NCBI GenBank assembly: GCA_034168985.1 | Contig: JAXFJE010000036.1 | Coordinates: 1 to 15,201 of the forward strand | Source of the DNA: JALEVB01 sp022768265 | GTDB lineage: Bacteria > Bacillota_I > Bacilli_A > Erysipelotrichales > Erysipelotrichaceae | Length of the DNA: 15,201 nt | Direction of reading: 5' to 3' | Shown here: positions 1-7,213 of the stretch, piece by piece | Layout of the letters: the number at the start of each line of letters is the position of its first letter | Position numbering within the stretch: position 1 is the stretch's first letter | Position numbers and translations under genes: made by a program | Notes under the pieces: generated by a model | What the model saw: the letters and a program-made list of their open reading frames with translations, nothing else | Databases searched by the model: none | What the model was told of the DNA's origin: nothing

Positions 1-1
1 A

Positions 2-190
2 GAAGGCGAAAAAGTATTCGTTGAAGGTCATCATGCACATGCGCAATTGATCCAGCAAGAAGCAGCAGGAGATCATGTAAATTTCCACTTACTATTGATG
101 CATGCAGAAGATCAGTTAATGAGTGCAGAAGGATTTAAAACGGTAGCTGTAGAATTTATTGATCTTTACGAAAAAATCAGTAAGCTATAA
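2..190 (+). CDS. PTS system lactose/cellobiose-family IIA component (3' part)
   Basis: Only the last 62 codons are in the window; the gene starts upstream. The IIA protein accepts phosphate from HPr on a histidine and hands it to the cognate IIB during uptake of a beta-glucoside or lactose-type sugar; it is a cytoplasmic helical trimer. The fragment shows the family's typical C-terminal half: a helix with AHAQLIQQEAAG, then LLMHAEDQLM, in which the His at 101-103 matches the phosphorylated histidine and the Asp two residues later the conserved trimer-core aspartate. It ends in a short amphipathic helix and is complete at the C-terminus for a family of about 100-110 residues. A terminator follows directly, so this is probably the last gene of its operon. 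The sugar specificity cannot be read from this fragment. Confidence 0.88.
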   Translation, partial: EGEKVFVEGHHAHAQLIQQEAAGDHVNFHLLLMHAEDQLMSAEGFKTVAVEFIDLYEKISKL

Positions 191-207
191 ATAAAAGATA
201 TGACATA

Positions 208-235
208 GAAGTCTCCTAATAGGAGGCTTTTACGT
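208..235 (+). terminator. Rho-independent terminator after the PTS IIA gene
   Basis: An inverted repeat of about nine pairs (209-217 with 221-229, AAGTCTCCT against AGGAGGCTT, one G-U pair) closes a three-base AAT loop and runs into a T-rich stretch from 228 on. It lies 18 bases after the IIA stop and just before the promoter of the next gene, so it separates the PTS operon from the RpiR genes. Confidence 0.75.
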
Positions 236-239
236 TTTA

Positions 240-267
240 TTGATATCTTGCATTTGTGTTTTATGAT
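240..267 (+). promoter_or_regulatory. Putative sigma-A promoter for the rpiR pair
   Basis: TTGATA (240-245) matches the -35 consensus at five of six positions, and TATGAT (262-267) the -10 at five of six, with a 16-base spacer. An alternative -10, GATAAT, lies at 265-270 with a 19-base spacer. The implied start of transcription, near 274, is about 25 bases ahead of the first rpiR start codon. Confidence 0.5.
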
Positions 268-298
268 AATATTAAAGTACAATGAAGGAGCTAAGGGC

Positions 299-1054
299 AT
301 GTTAAATGTTGAGCAGATAAAGTCATTAAATGAATTAGAAACTTTAGTTTATGACTATATTTTGAAAAATAGCAAGCAAATATTAAATATGAAGGTAAGA
401 GAAGTAGCTGATGCTGTTCATGTTTCTACCACGACGGTCTTGCGCTTTTGCAAAAAAGTAGATTGTAATGGATTTTCAGAGTTTAAAATAAAGTATGGAT
501 TATATCTTAATGATAAAGAAATATCTTCAATTCAAAATGACATTCCAATGTTGATAACTAGTTTTAGTCAATTTAATAATGCTGAGTTTTATGAAAAAAT
601 CGAAAAAGTTGCAAAAATAATATTCAAAAGTGATAGTGTCATAACTACAGGAATAGGAACAAGTGGTATATTAGCAAAGTATGCTGCTAGATATTTTGCT
701 AATATAGGAAAAATTACTTTCTGTATTGATGACCCTTTTTATCCAATAACTCCCTCATTATCCAATAATGCTGTAGTTATTGCTTTGTCAGAAAGTGGTG
801 AAACTGAAGAAACGATCCAGCATGTGCAAGAATTTAGACGTAGAGGATGCTATATCATCGCTATTACCAATCGTCATGAGTGTCCATTGGTTAAGTTAGC
901 GAATGATAGTTTTAATTATTATTTGCCTACTCGAAAAGTTAAGGAATCAATTAATATAACTTCGCAAGTTCCTGTAATATTTTTGATAGAAACATTGGCA
1001 AATAGATTGAAAAATGTAATTGTTGAAGAAAAAAATAATATTGATAATATATAG
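299..1054 (+). CDS. MurR/RpiR-family transcriptional regulator (copy 1)
   Basis: Encodes 251 residues. RpiR-family proteins bind DNA through an N-terminal helix-turn-helix and sense phosphosugars through a C-terminal SIS domain. The HTH covers roughly residues 32-55 (VREVADAVHVSTTTVLRFCK); the SIS domain covers about residues 105-225, with GIGTSGILAKYAARYF, the sugar-binding ALSESGETEET loop and IAITNRHECPL. A longer reading from 248 is possible, but ATG 299 has an AAGGAG eight bases upstream and matches the start of the paralogue that follows 23 bases later. The target is unknown; the neighbouring PTS operon is a plausible one (inference). The gene is rich in ATA isoleucine codons (16 of 30 by my count), unlike its neighbours, which suggests a different history. 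Confidence 0.9.
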   Translation: MLNVEQIKSLNELETLVYDYILKNSKQILNMKVREVADAVHVSTTTVLRFCKKVDCNGFSEFKIKYGLYLNDKEISSIQNDIPMLITSFSQFNNAEFYEKIEKVAKIIFKSDSVITTGIGTSGILAKYAARYFANIGKITFCIDDPFYPITPSLSNNAVVIALSESGETEETIQHVQEFRRRGCYIIAITNRHECPLVKLANDSFNYYLPTRKVKESINITSQVPVIFLIETLANRLKNVIVEEKNNIDNI

Positions 1055-1077
1055 GGTATTAAGGAGTTTTTGGTAGT

Positions 1078-1824
1078 ATGTTAAGTTTGGAACAGCTTAG
1101 ATCTTTGAATAAAAAAGAGGCACTAGTGTATGATTATATTTTGGAAAATAGTGAATCAATAGATAAAATGAAGATCAAAGATCTAGCAAAAGCAACAAAT
1201 GTTTCGATAGCGACGATCTTAAGGCTTTGCAAAAAAGCAGATTGTGAGGGCTTTTTATCTTTTAAAGCAAAGTTTCAACAATATTTGATCGAACAAGAAA
1301 AGCTTGCGAAACGTAGTGATATTCCGATGTTGATCACAGCGTTGAAGAAATTTGATGATGATGAATTTTATCATAAAATTGAGAAAATAGCTTTGTTGAT
1401 CAACCAGTGCAATAATATCATCACAATTGGAAGAGGAACTAGTGGAATCGTGGCTAGTTATGCGGCACGCTATTTTACGGGGATTGGAAAAAGCAGTTAT
1501 TGCATCGATGATCCTTTCTATCCATTACCACCAGCAATAAGTAATAATGATATCGTCTTGGCTTTTTCTGAAAGTGGAGAAGTATTAGAGACGATCAATC
1601 ATGTGCAAGAGATGCAGCAACAAGGTTGTTATATCATTGCGATTACCAATCGCCATGAATGTCCGTTGGTTGATTTAGCTGATGAAAGTTTGCATTATTA
1701 TATTCCAAGTCGTATTGGGGTAAATACTTATAATCTTACTTCACAAGTTCCGGTCATCGTATTGATCGAAATGCTTGCTAATAAATATAAAGATTTGACA
1801 ATGAAAGAACATAATCCGGATTAA
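1078..1824 (+). CDS. MurR/RpiR-family transcriptional regulator (copy 2)
   Basis: Encodes 248 residues that align without gaps over nearly the whole length of copy 1, with over half of the positions identical. It has the same HTH (about residues 32-55, IKDLAKATNVSIATILRLCK) and SIS domain (GRGTSGIVASYAARYF, AFSESGEVLET, IAITNRHECPL). An AAGGAG 11 bases before the ATG and a 23-base gap from copy 1 suggest co-transcription. Arg replaces Ile in the first SIS glycine loop (GRGTSG against GIGTSG), and the loop after SESGE differs (VLET against TEET), so the two copies may sense different phosphosugars (inference). Only 4 of 27 isoleucines use ATA, as in the rest of the window. No clear terminator separates it from the pgk promoter region. 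Confidence 0.9.
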   Translation: MLSLEQLRSLNKKEALVYDYILENSESIDKMKIKDLAKATNVSIATILRLCKKADCEGFLSFKAKFQQYLIEQEKLAKRSDIPMLITALKKFDDDEFYHKIEKIALLINQCNNIITIGRGTSGIVASYAARYFTGIGKSSYCIDDPFYPLPPAISNNDIVLAFSESGEVLETINHVQEMQQQGCYIIAITNRHECPLVDLADESLHYYIPSRIGVNTYNLTSQVPVIVLIEMLANKYKDLTMKEHNPD

Positions 1825-1865
1825 TCTTGTAAAAGTTTGCTAAAAATTAGGTAATTTATACATAG

Positions 1866-1883
1866 TTGTGAAAATGTGAACAA
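1866..1883 (+). promoter_or_regulatory. Rex-like operator candidate upstream of pgk
   Basis: TTGTGAAAATGTGAACAA resembles the redox regulator Rex consensus TTGTGAA-N4-TTCACAA: the left half is perfect and the right half matches at five of seven positions. It ends about 16 bases before the -35 of the pgk promoter. Rex binding of glycolytic promoters is known in some Bacillota and Thermotogae, but this is a pattern match only. Confidence 0.3.
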
Positions 1884-1890
1884 AAATATT

Positions 1891-1904
1891 TTAAAGCGTT
1901 TGCG
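1891..1904 (+). promoter_or_regulatory. CcpA (cre)-like site overlapping the pgk -35
   Basis: TTAAAGCGTTTGCG matches the cre consensus TGWAANCGNTNWCA at 11 of 14 positions and overlaps the -35. The same stretch also carries a perfect short inverted repeat, TTTGC-GAAA-GCAAA (1899-1912), which could be an alternative protein-binding site. Carbon control of lower-glycolysis genes by CcpA is known in lactic acid bacteria; its use here is inferred. Confidence 0.3.
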
Positions 1905-1927
1905 AAAGCAAATTTTAGTGATATAAT
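1900..1927 (+). promoter_or_regulatory. Extended -10 promoter of the pgk-tpiA-eno operon
   Basis: A perfect TATAAT (1922-1927) is preceded by TG one base away (TGATATAAT, 1919-1927), an extended -10. TTGCGA (1900-1905) gives a four-of-six -35 with a 16-base spacer. Transcription should begin near 1934, leaving a leader of about 20 bases that holds the AGGAGG of pgk. Confidence 0.75.
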
Positions 1928-1953
1928 AAAAACGTCATAGGAGGAAAATTTAA

Positions 1954-3150
1954 ATGGCAAAGAAAACTGTCAAAGATTTAGATGTTAAAGGTAAACGCGT
2001 CTTAGTTCGTGTTGATTTTAACGTTCCAATTAAGGAAGGAGTAATTACTGACGATAATCGTATTCAGGCTGCTCTTCCAACTATTAACTATTTAACAGAA
2101 AATGGAGCTAAAGTAATCTTACTTTCTCATTTAGGTAAAATTGACCATAAAGATCCAGAAAAATGTGAAGCTGGCAAAAAGAAAAATAATATGGCTCCTG
2201 TAGCTGCACGTTTACAAGAACTAGTAAGTTCTAAAGTAACATTTGTACCTGTTACACGTGGCGAAGAATTAGAAAAAGCAGTAGCTGAAATGGGTGAAGG
2301 TGACATCGTATTGATGCAAAACACTCGTTATGAAAAAGGTGAAAGCAAAAATGATGCTGAATTAGCAGCTTATTGGGCTGGTTTAGGGGATTTATTCGTA
2401 TCTGATGCTTTCGGTTCAGTTCATAGAGCACATGCTTCTACAGTTGGTATCGCAACTCATTTACCAAGTGCATGTGGTTTCTTAGTTCAAAAAGAATTAG
2501 AAAACTTAGGTGCTGCAATTGATAATCCTAATCGTCCATTAGTAGCAATTTTAGGTGGAGCAAAAGTATCTGACAAGATTGCGGTTATCGATAACTTATT
2601 GAACATTGCTGATAAAGTTATTATCGGTGGTGGTATGGCTTATACATTCTTTAAAGCTAAAGGCTACAATGTTGGTACTTCATTATTAGAAGAAGACAAA
2701 GTAGAAATGGCTAAAGAATTCATGGAAAGAGGAAAAGATAAATTAGTATTACCTATCGATACGGTTATCGCTAATGATTTCTCTAATCCAACTGATATCA
2801 AAACAGTTGATAGCAACAACATTCCTGATGGTTACATGGGCTTAGATATCGGTGAAAAAACTGTTGAATTATTTGCAAAAGAACTTCAAGGCTGCAAAAC
2901 AGCTGTATGGAATGGGCCAATGGGCGTATTCGAAGATCCTCGTTTTGCGAAAGGTACTGAAGCAGTATGTAAGATCCTATCTGAACTTCCAGATGCAATG
3001 ACTGTAATCGGTGGTGGTGATAGTGCTAGTGCTGCTAAAAAATTAGGTTATAAAGATAAATTTACTCATATTTCTACTGGTGGCGGTGCATCATTAGAAT
3101 ATATGGAAGGTAAAGAATTACCTGGTATTGCAATTATTGAGGAGAAATAA
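1954..3150 (+). CDS. pgk: Phosphoglycerate kinase
   Basis: Encodes 398 residues, full length for the family. The enzyme transfers phosphate from 1,3-bisphosphoglycerate to ADP, the first ATP-yielding step of lower glycolysis, in the cytoplasm. The N-terminal substrate domain shows RVDFNVP (19-25), DDNRI with R36, SHLGK (58-62), NTRYEKGE and DAFGSVHRAHAS; the C-terminal nucleotide domain shows GGAKVSDKI, GGGMAYTF, WNGPMGVFE, GGGDSASA and HISTGGGASLE. The usual SHLGRP is SHLGK followed by a lysine-rich insertion, a variant I associate with some Bacillota. AGGAGG sits nine bases before the ATG. First gene of a glycolytic operon; codons are those typical of highly expressed genes (GGT, GCT, CGT, GAA). 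Confidence 0.98.
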   Translation: MAKKTVKDLDVKGKRVLVRVDFNVPIKEGVITDDNRIQAALPTINYLTENGAKVILLSHLGKIDHKDPEKCEAGKKKNNMAPVAARLQELVSSKVTFVPVTRGEELEKAVAEMGEGDIVLMQNTRYEKGESKNDAELAAYWAGLGDLFVSDAFGSVHRAHASTVGIATHLPSACGFLVQKELENLGAAIDNPNRPLVAILGGAKVSDKIAVIDNLLNIADKVIIGGGMAYTFFKAKGYNVGTSLLEEDKVEMAKEFMERGKDKLVLPIDTVIANDFSNPTDIKTVDSNNIPDGYMGLDIGEKTVELFAKELQGCKTAVWNGPMGVFEDPRFAKGTEAVCKILSELPDAMTVIGGGDSASAAKKLGYKDKFTHISTGGGASLEYMEGKELPGIAIIEEK

Positions 3151-3154
3151 AATA

Positions 3155-3904
3155 ATGAGAAAACCTATTATTGTTGGAAACTGGAAAATGAACAAGCTTC
3201 GTGGTGAAGCTGTTGAGTTCATGGAAGCAATCGAAGCATATTTGACAGGAGAAGAAGCTAGTACTTATGGTATTGCGGCTCCATTCACTTGTGTTGGTGA
3301 TTGTGTAGATCGTGCTAAAAACTTAGTTGTAGCTGCGCAAAACTGCCATTGGAAAGAAAGCGGAGCTTATACTGGTGAAGTTAGCGTTGAAATGCTAGAT
3401 GATCTAGGAGTTAAATACTGCATCATTGGTCACTCTGAAAGAAGATCAATGTTTGGTGATACTGATGAAACAGTAAACAACAAAGCTAAAAAATTATTAG
3501 ATGAAGATATTATTCCTATTCTTTGTATTGGTGAAACTGAAGCACAATATGATGCTGGCGAAACAGAAAAAGTTATTCGTGAACAAATCGCTGGCAGCAT
3601 GAAAGATCTTTGCCCACATTGTGTAGCTAAGATGGTTGTTGCTTACGAACCAATCTGGGCTATTGGTACTGGTAAGAGCGCTACAAAAGAAATCGCTCAA
3701 AATTGCTGTCATATCGTTCGTGATCAAATTCGCGTTATGTATGGTGATGAAGCTGCTGATAGCGTACGTATCCAATATGGTGGTAGCGTTAAACCAGAAA
3801 ATATCAAAGAATATATGGCTTGTGAAGACATCGATGGTGCATTGATCGGTGGTGCTTCATTGAAAGTTGATTCTTTCAAAGCTATTATTGATGCAACTAA
3901 ATAA
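3155..3904 (+). CDS. tpiA: Triosephosphate isomerase
   Basis: Encodes 249 residues, a full-length TIM barrel that interconverts dihydroxyacetone phosphate and glyceraldehyde 3-phosphate. Catalytic residues are visible: K11 in GNWKMN, H93 in GHSERR and E165 in AYEPIWAIGTG; the phosphate-gripping YGGSVKPEN and GALIGGASL motifs follow. Translation could be read from 3128, inside pgk, but the start at 3155 is preferred: it places GNWKMN at the usual distance from the N-terminus, and GAGGAG lies 10 bases upstream within the last pgk codons. Only four bases separate it from the pgk stop, so the two are co-transcribed and probably translationally coupled. Confidence 0.98.
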   Translation: MRKPIIVGNWKMNKLRGEAVEFMEAIEAYLTGEEASTYGIAAPFTCVGDCVDRAKNLVVAAQNCHWKESGAYTGEVSVEMLDDLGVKYCIIGHSERRSMFGDTDETVNNKAKKLLDEDIIPILCIGETEAQYDAGETEKVIREQIAGSMKDLCPHCVAKMVVAYEPIWAIGTGKSATKEIAQNCCHIVRDQIRVMYGDEAADSVRIQYGGSVKPENIKEYMACEDIDGALIGGASLKVDSFKAIIDATK

Positions 3905-3964
3905 GTTTACAATCAGTTAAGCTGATGTAATAAAATGAAGGTATTATAGGAGGAAAATAAAACA

Positions 3965-5266
3965 ATGCCTAGTATTATTGATGTTTATGCACGTGAAGTT
4001 CTTGACTCTCGTGGAAATCCAACAGTTGAAGTAGAAGTTACGACAGAATCTGGCGCATTTGGTCGCGCAATGGTACCAAGTGGTGCTAGTACTGGTGAAA
4101 GAGAAGCTTTAGAATTAAGAGATGGCGATAAGAGCCGTTACTTAGGTAAAGGTACAACTAAAGCTGTTAGCAATGTTAATGAAATCATTGCTGATGCAGT
4201 TATCGGTATGGATGTTACTGATCAATGTGCAATTGATAAAGTAATGATCGAATTAGACGGTACAAAAGACAAATCTAGATTAGGTGCAAACGCAATCTTA
4301 GGTGTATCTATGGCTTGCGCTCGTGCAGCTGCTGATTATTATGATATGCCACTTTACAAATATTTCGGTGGTTTCAATGGTAAAGTATTACCAGTTCCTA
4401 TGATGAACGTATTAAATGGTGGTAGCCATGCTGATTCTACAGTTGACTTCCAAGAATATATGATTTTCCCTGTAGGTGCTAAATCAATCAAGGAAGCATT
4501 ACGTATGGGTGCTGAAACATTCCACAACTTACGTAAAGTATTAAAAGCTCGTGGTTACAACACTAACGTTGGTGACGAAGGTGGATTTGCTCCAAGCTGT
4601 AAAGATGGTAACGAAGAACCATTAGAATTGATCGTTGAAGCTATTAAAGCTGCTGGATATGTTCCAGGTGAAGATATCTGCATCGCTATGGACGTAGCTG
4701 CAAGTGAATTCCATAACCATGAAACTGGTTTATATGAATTGAAAAAATCTGGTCAAGGTAACAAGACTACTGAAGAAATGATCGATATGTATGCTGAATG
4801 GGTTGAAAAATATCCAATCATCTCTATCGAAGATGGTCTTGGAGAAAGAGACTGGGATGGTTGGAAAAAACTTACTGATCGTTTAGGTGATCGTATCCAA
4901 TTAGTAGGTGACGATTTATTCGTAACTAACCCTGCTATCTTAAAAGAAGGTATCGAAAAAGGTATCGCTAATGCTATCTTGATCAAAGTTAACCAAATCG
5001 GTACATTGACTGAAACATTCGATGCTATCGAAATGGCTAAAGAAGCTGGATATACTTGCGTAGTATCTCACAGATCTGGTGAAACTGAAGATACAACTAT
5101 CGCTGATATCGCAGTTGGCTTGAACGCTGGTCAAATCAAGACTGGTTCAATGAGCAGAACTGATAGAATTGCTAAATACAACCAATTAATGAGAATTGAA
5201 GACGAATTAGGTCCAGTTGCTCAATACTTAGGTAAATCAGCATTCTATAACGTAAAACTTAAATAG
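3965..5266 (+). CDS. eno: Enolase (phosphopyruvate hydratase)
   Basis: Encodes 433 residues, full length. Enolase dehydrates 2-phosphoglycerate to phosphoenolpyruvate, which also feeds the PTS. Features include the mobile loop SGASTGEREA (39-48), NVLNGGSHAD, catalytic E205 in GDEGGFAP, magnesium ligands D243, E289 and D316, catalytic K341 in IKVNQIGT, and SHRSGETEDTTIAD (368-381). AGGAGG ends 11 bases before the ATG. It is 60 bases downstream of tpiA; that gap holds a five-pair hairpin (3912-3926) without a T tract, and I see no convincing separate promoter, so it is probably the last gene of the same operon. No phosphoglycerate mutase gene lies between tpiA and eno, although many Firmicutes have one there. 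Confidence 0.98.
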   Translation: MPSIIDVYAREVLDSRGNPTVEVEVTTESGAFGRAMVPSGASTGEREALELRDGDKSRYLGKGTTKAVSNVNEIIADAVIGMDVTDQCAIDKVMIELDGTKDKSRLGANAILGVSMACARAAADYYDMPLYKYFGGFNGKVLPVPMMNVLNGGSHADSTVDFQEYMIFPVGAKSIKEALRMGAETFHNLRKVLKARGYNTNVGDEGGFAPSCKDGNEEPLELIVEAIKAAGYVPGEDICIAMDVAASEFHNHETGLYELKKSGQGNKTTEEMIDMYAEWVEKYPIISIEDGLGERDWDGWKKLTDRLGDRIQLVGDDLFVTNPAILKEGIEKGIANAILIKVNQIGTLTETFDAIEMAKEAGYTCVVSHRSGETEDTTIADIAVGLNAGQIKTGSMSRTDRIAKYNQLMRIEDELGPVAQYLGKSAFYNVKLK

Positions 5267-5280
5267 TTGATAGTAATCTT

Positions 5281-5309
5281 GAAGGAAGCCTAAGCTTCCT
5301 TCTTTTTTT
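5281..5309 (+). terminator. Strong terminator of the glycolytic operon
   Basis: A perfect nine-pair stem, GAAGGAAGC (5281-5289) with GCTTCCTTC (5294-5302), closes a CTAA loop and is followed at once by seven T residues (5303-5309). It begins 15 bases after the eno stop. Confidence 0.95.
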
Positions 5310-5310
5310 G

Positions 5311-5319
5311 TGCTATGAT
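5311..5319 (+). promoter_or_regulatory. Extended -10 promoter for the lipoprotein pair
   Basis: TGCTATGAT is an extended -10 (TG-N-TATGAT, five of six). No good -35 is visible, because that position falls within the terminator of eno. The predicted transcript would start near 5326, only about 11 bases before the ATG at 5337, so the leader would be very short, with a weak GGTGA ribosome-binding site. Confidence 0.45.
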
Positions 5320-5336
5320 TTATTTGTGGTGATATT

Positions 5337-6161
5337 ATGAAGTTGTTTAAAATAGCTGTTTTATTTTTACTTATGATAAGTATATGGGGATGTAGCAAAC
5401 AAGGTCAGGTTGTGTTTACTGATGAATTGTTATTATGTGATGAAAATGGTGTTAAGGTAATGATGCATAGCCTTGATTATGATCATGATAAGCAAAAAGT
5501 AACTTTAGAACTTGGCGTAGAGAATAATTGCTCGTTTCCTTTAAATATCGCATTTAATGAAATAAGAGTTAATGGGTTAGCCAATCAAGGAATCAAAACA
5601 GGTCAATATATGACATTAGATAATAATACAAGTGCGATGAAGGAAGTTGTGATCGATTATCATGATATTGCATTTTTAGGAATTGATGATATAAAAGATA
5701 TCACTTCTATGACATTTAATATCGATGCCCATTCGATCCAATCACCATTTGTACAACCTTTGAATAAGCCGATTAGCATTTATCCATTTGGTATTGCTAA
5801 ATATCATGATATGCAAGAAGAACTTATGTCTTTAAAAGTATATGACGGAGAAGATATGACGGTCTATTATCTTGGCTATGATCAAGATGATTATTGCAAG
5901 TTTTATGTTCAAAGCAAGCTTGATGAAGAAATTGCCCCTGCATTTTATTTAACTGGCATGGATGGAAAGGAAATAGGTTATGGCCTAACGGTTATCAAGC
6001 TTCAAGGGGAAGCAATCATTGCTGGATATGCCAAAGAAGCACCAGAAAATAGTTTTAATGTTAGGTATGATATTTATCATTCAGCTTATACCTATCAAGG
6101 TGAACCTTTACTAAAAGGGAACTTTATGGTGGAAAATGTGGAGAATGGTTATGAAAAATAG
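5337..6161 (+). CDS. Putative lipoprotein of unknown function (copy 1)
   Basis: Encodes 274 residues. The N-terminus is a lipoprotein signal: MKLFK, a hydrophobic stretch, then ISIWGC with Cys19 as the likely lipidated residue, so the protein should be anchored on the outer face of the membrane. The mature part looks like two consecutive beta-rich segments (about 20-145 and 146-274), acidic and rich in Asp, Tyr and Ile; I recognise no catalytic motif and no family. It aligns along its length with the product of the next gene, for example around NGLANQG..MTLDNNTSAMKEVV, indicating tandem duplication. The ATG has only a weak GGTGA close upstream. Its end overlaps the next start by 11 bases. Confidence 0.75.
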   Translation: MKLFKIAVLFLLMISIWGCSKQGQVVFTDELLLCDENGVKVMMHSLDYDHDKQKVTLELGVENNCSFPLNIAFNEIRVNGLANQGIKTGQYMTLDNNTSAMKEVVIDYHDIAFLGIDDIKDITSMTFNIDAHSIQSPFVQPLNKPISIYPFGIAKYHDMQEELMSLKVYDGEDMTVYYLGYDQDDYCKFYVQSKLDEEIAPAFYLTGMDGKEIGYGLTVIKLQGEAIIAGYAKEAPENSFNVRYDIYHSAYTYQGEPLLKGNFMVENVENGYEK

Positions 6162-7043
6162 ATGGTTAGCTTGCTTTGTGGGTTTATTATTGCTAGTAGG
6201 CTGTACTAATAGCATAAGCCAGATCCAAACGGATATAGAAATCGTGGAAGGAGAAAATATCGCTGATGATGCTGAAATTATGAGCATTTTTGGGTTAGAT
6301 GTTGTGATCCTAAGCTTAAGCTTTATGAGGATGATAATTTGCTGGTGGAAGCGCTTGTGGGCTATTATGGTGATTTTAGTTATCATTTGACCATAAAGTT
6401 TAGTAATAAATTGGATGTTGAACAAATCCTAATGCAGCGTAAGTTAGAAATAAATGATATCGATGTAGATTATGCGTATCAAAAGCCACTGCGATTAGCA
6501 GCAAATGGCAGTGAAATAGTTGAACATACTTTTGATTTATGGCCAATGAAGGCTTTAGGAATGCGGGAATTAAAAGCGGTAAGCTTACAATATTCTTTGC
6601 TTTGCTTCCAAAATGATCGATTTAATGAAGTGGGGGATGTTGAAGTTTATTTTAAACCAATCAAACAAGAGGTGGATAGTGCAGCTTATATTGCCAAATT
6701 GAATAAACCGATGTTTGAAAATGAAGATATTACGATGTGGTATTTGGATGATATGCGTATAGGTAAAGATAAAAAAATTTATCTTTTAATCAAAAATAAT
6801 AAAGATAAAGATCTTAACATTACTTGGGAAGATATCAGCATCAATGGTGCTAAGATAACTGAATGCTATCATATGGATCTGCCAGCCAATGATTATCATT
6901 TGGCACAGGTTGCTTATGGCGAAAAAGAAGGTTATCAGATCACCAAGGTCGATAAGATCGAGGCTACCATGAAAGTGTATATGCCAAGCGTTAGCGATCA
7001 AGGATGGTTATATGATACAGCATTTATGGCCTATACCAAATGA
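6151..7043 (+). pseudogene. Frameshifted paralogous lipoprotein gene (copy 2)
   Basis: ATG 6151 has GGAG seven bases upstream and opens with a clear lipoprotein signal (LLLLVGC, Cys18), but this frame stops at 6390 after 79 codons. From about 6306 the homologous sequence continues in another frame, beginning DPKLKLYEDDNLLVEAL, to the TGA at 7041-7043. Adding one G in GTGATCC (about 6304-6310), to give GTGGATCC, joins the two parts into one 297-residue product that aligns with copy 1 (274 residues). I see no slippery heptamer, so a true one-base deletion or a sequence error is likelier than programmed frameshifting. The downstream part alone (TTG at 6339, about 234 residues) lacks a signal peptide. 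Function is unknown; the overlap with copy 1 suggests coupled translation. Confidence 0.75.
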
Positions 7044-7056
7044 TAGATAATATTAA

Positions 7057-7085
7057 TTTACAAATGTTTAAAAATGTTGTAAGAT
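7057..7085 (+). promoter_or_regulatory. Promoter of the riboflavin-uptake operon
   Basis: TTTACA (7057-7062, five of six) and TAAGAT (7080-7085, four of six) are spaced by 17 bases. The expected start near 7092 is a few bases before the first stem of the FMN riboswitch, which is the right geometry. Confidence 0.5.
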
Positions 7086-7098
7086 AAAAATGCTTAAG

Positions 7099-7213
7099 AT
7101 AACTTCAGGGATGAGTGTAATTCTCTACTGGCGGTATACTCCGCGAGCCAATGATGGCATGAATCGGTGCAATTCCGATAGCAACAGTTAAAGTCTGGAT
7201 GGAAGAAGGTTAT
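7099..7213 (+). ncRNA. FMN riboswitch (RFN element) aptamer
   Basis: The leader carries the conserved blocks of the RFN element in order: CTTCAGGG, GTGTAATTCTCTACTGGCGGT, CCGCGAGCC, ATCGGTGCAATTCCGATAGC, CAGTTAAAGTCTGGATGG and AGAAGG, with CTTC (7103-7106) able to pair with GAAG (7205-7208) in the closing stem. RFN aptamers bind flavin mononucleotide. It lies directly ahead of a riboflavin transporter gene and is followed by a terminator hairpin, so FMN should switch the operon off by early termination. Confidence 0.95.

Noticed and set aside
248..298. Longer N-terminus for the first RpiR protein from ATG 248
   Set aside because: It lacks a ribosome-binding site, overlaps the probable promoter, and has no counterpart in the paralogue.
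2127..2998. Minus-strand reading frames inside pgk (and similar ones in tpiA, eno, rnr and smpB)
   Set aside because: They lie wholly opposite strongly conserved genes, have no ribosome-binding sites and show no family features; they are codon-bias shadows.
3912..3926. Hairpin between tpiA and eno as a terminator
   Set aside because: Only five pairs (ATCAG/CTGAT) and no T tract; eno is most likely co-transcribed.
3905..3964. Separate eno promoter (TATTAT at 3942-3947)
   Set aside because: It overlaps the ribosome-binding site and has no -35 at a workable distance.
6295..6345. Programmed frameshift between the two halves of the second lipoprotein gene
   Set aside because: No X-XXY-YYZ type heptamer or homopolymer is present at the crossover; a single missing G explains the break more simply. 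AAGCTTAAGCTT nearby is only a short repeat.
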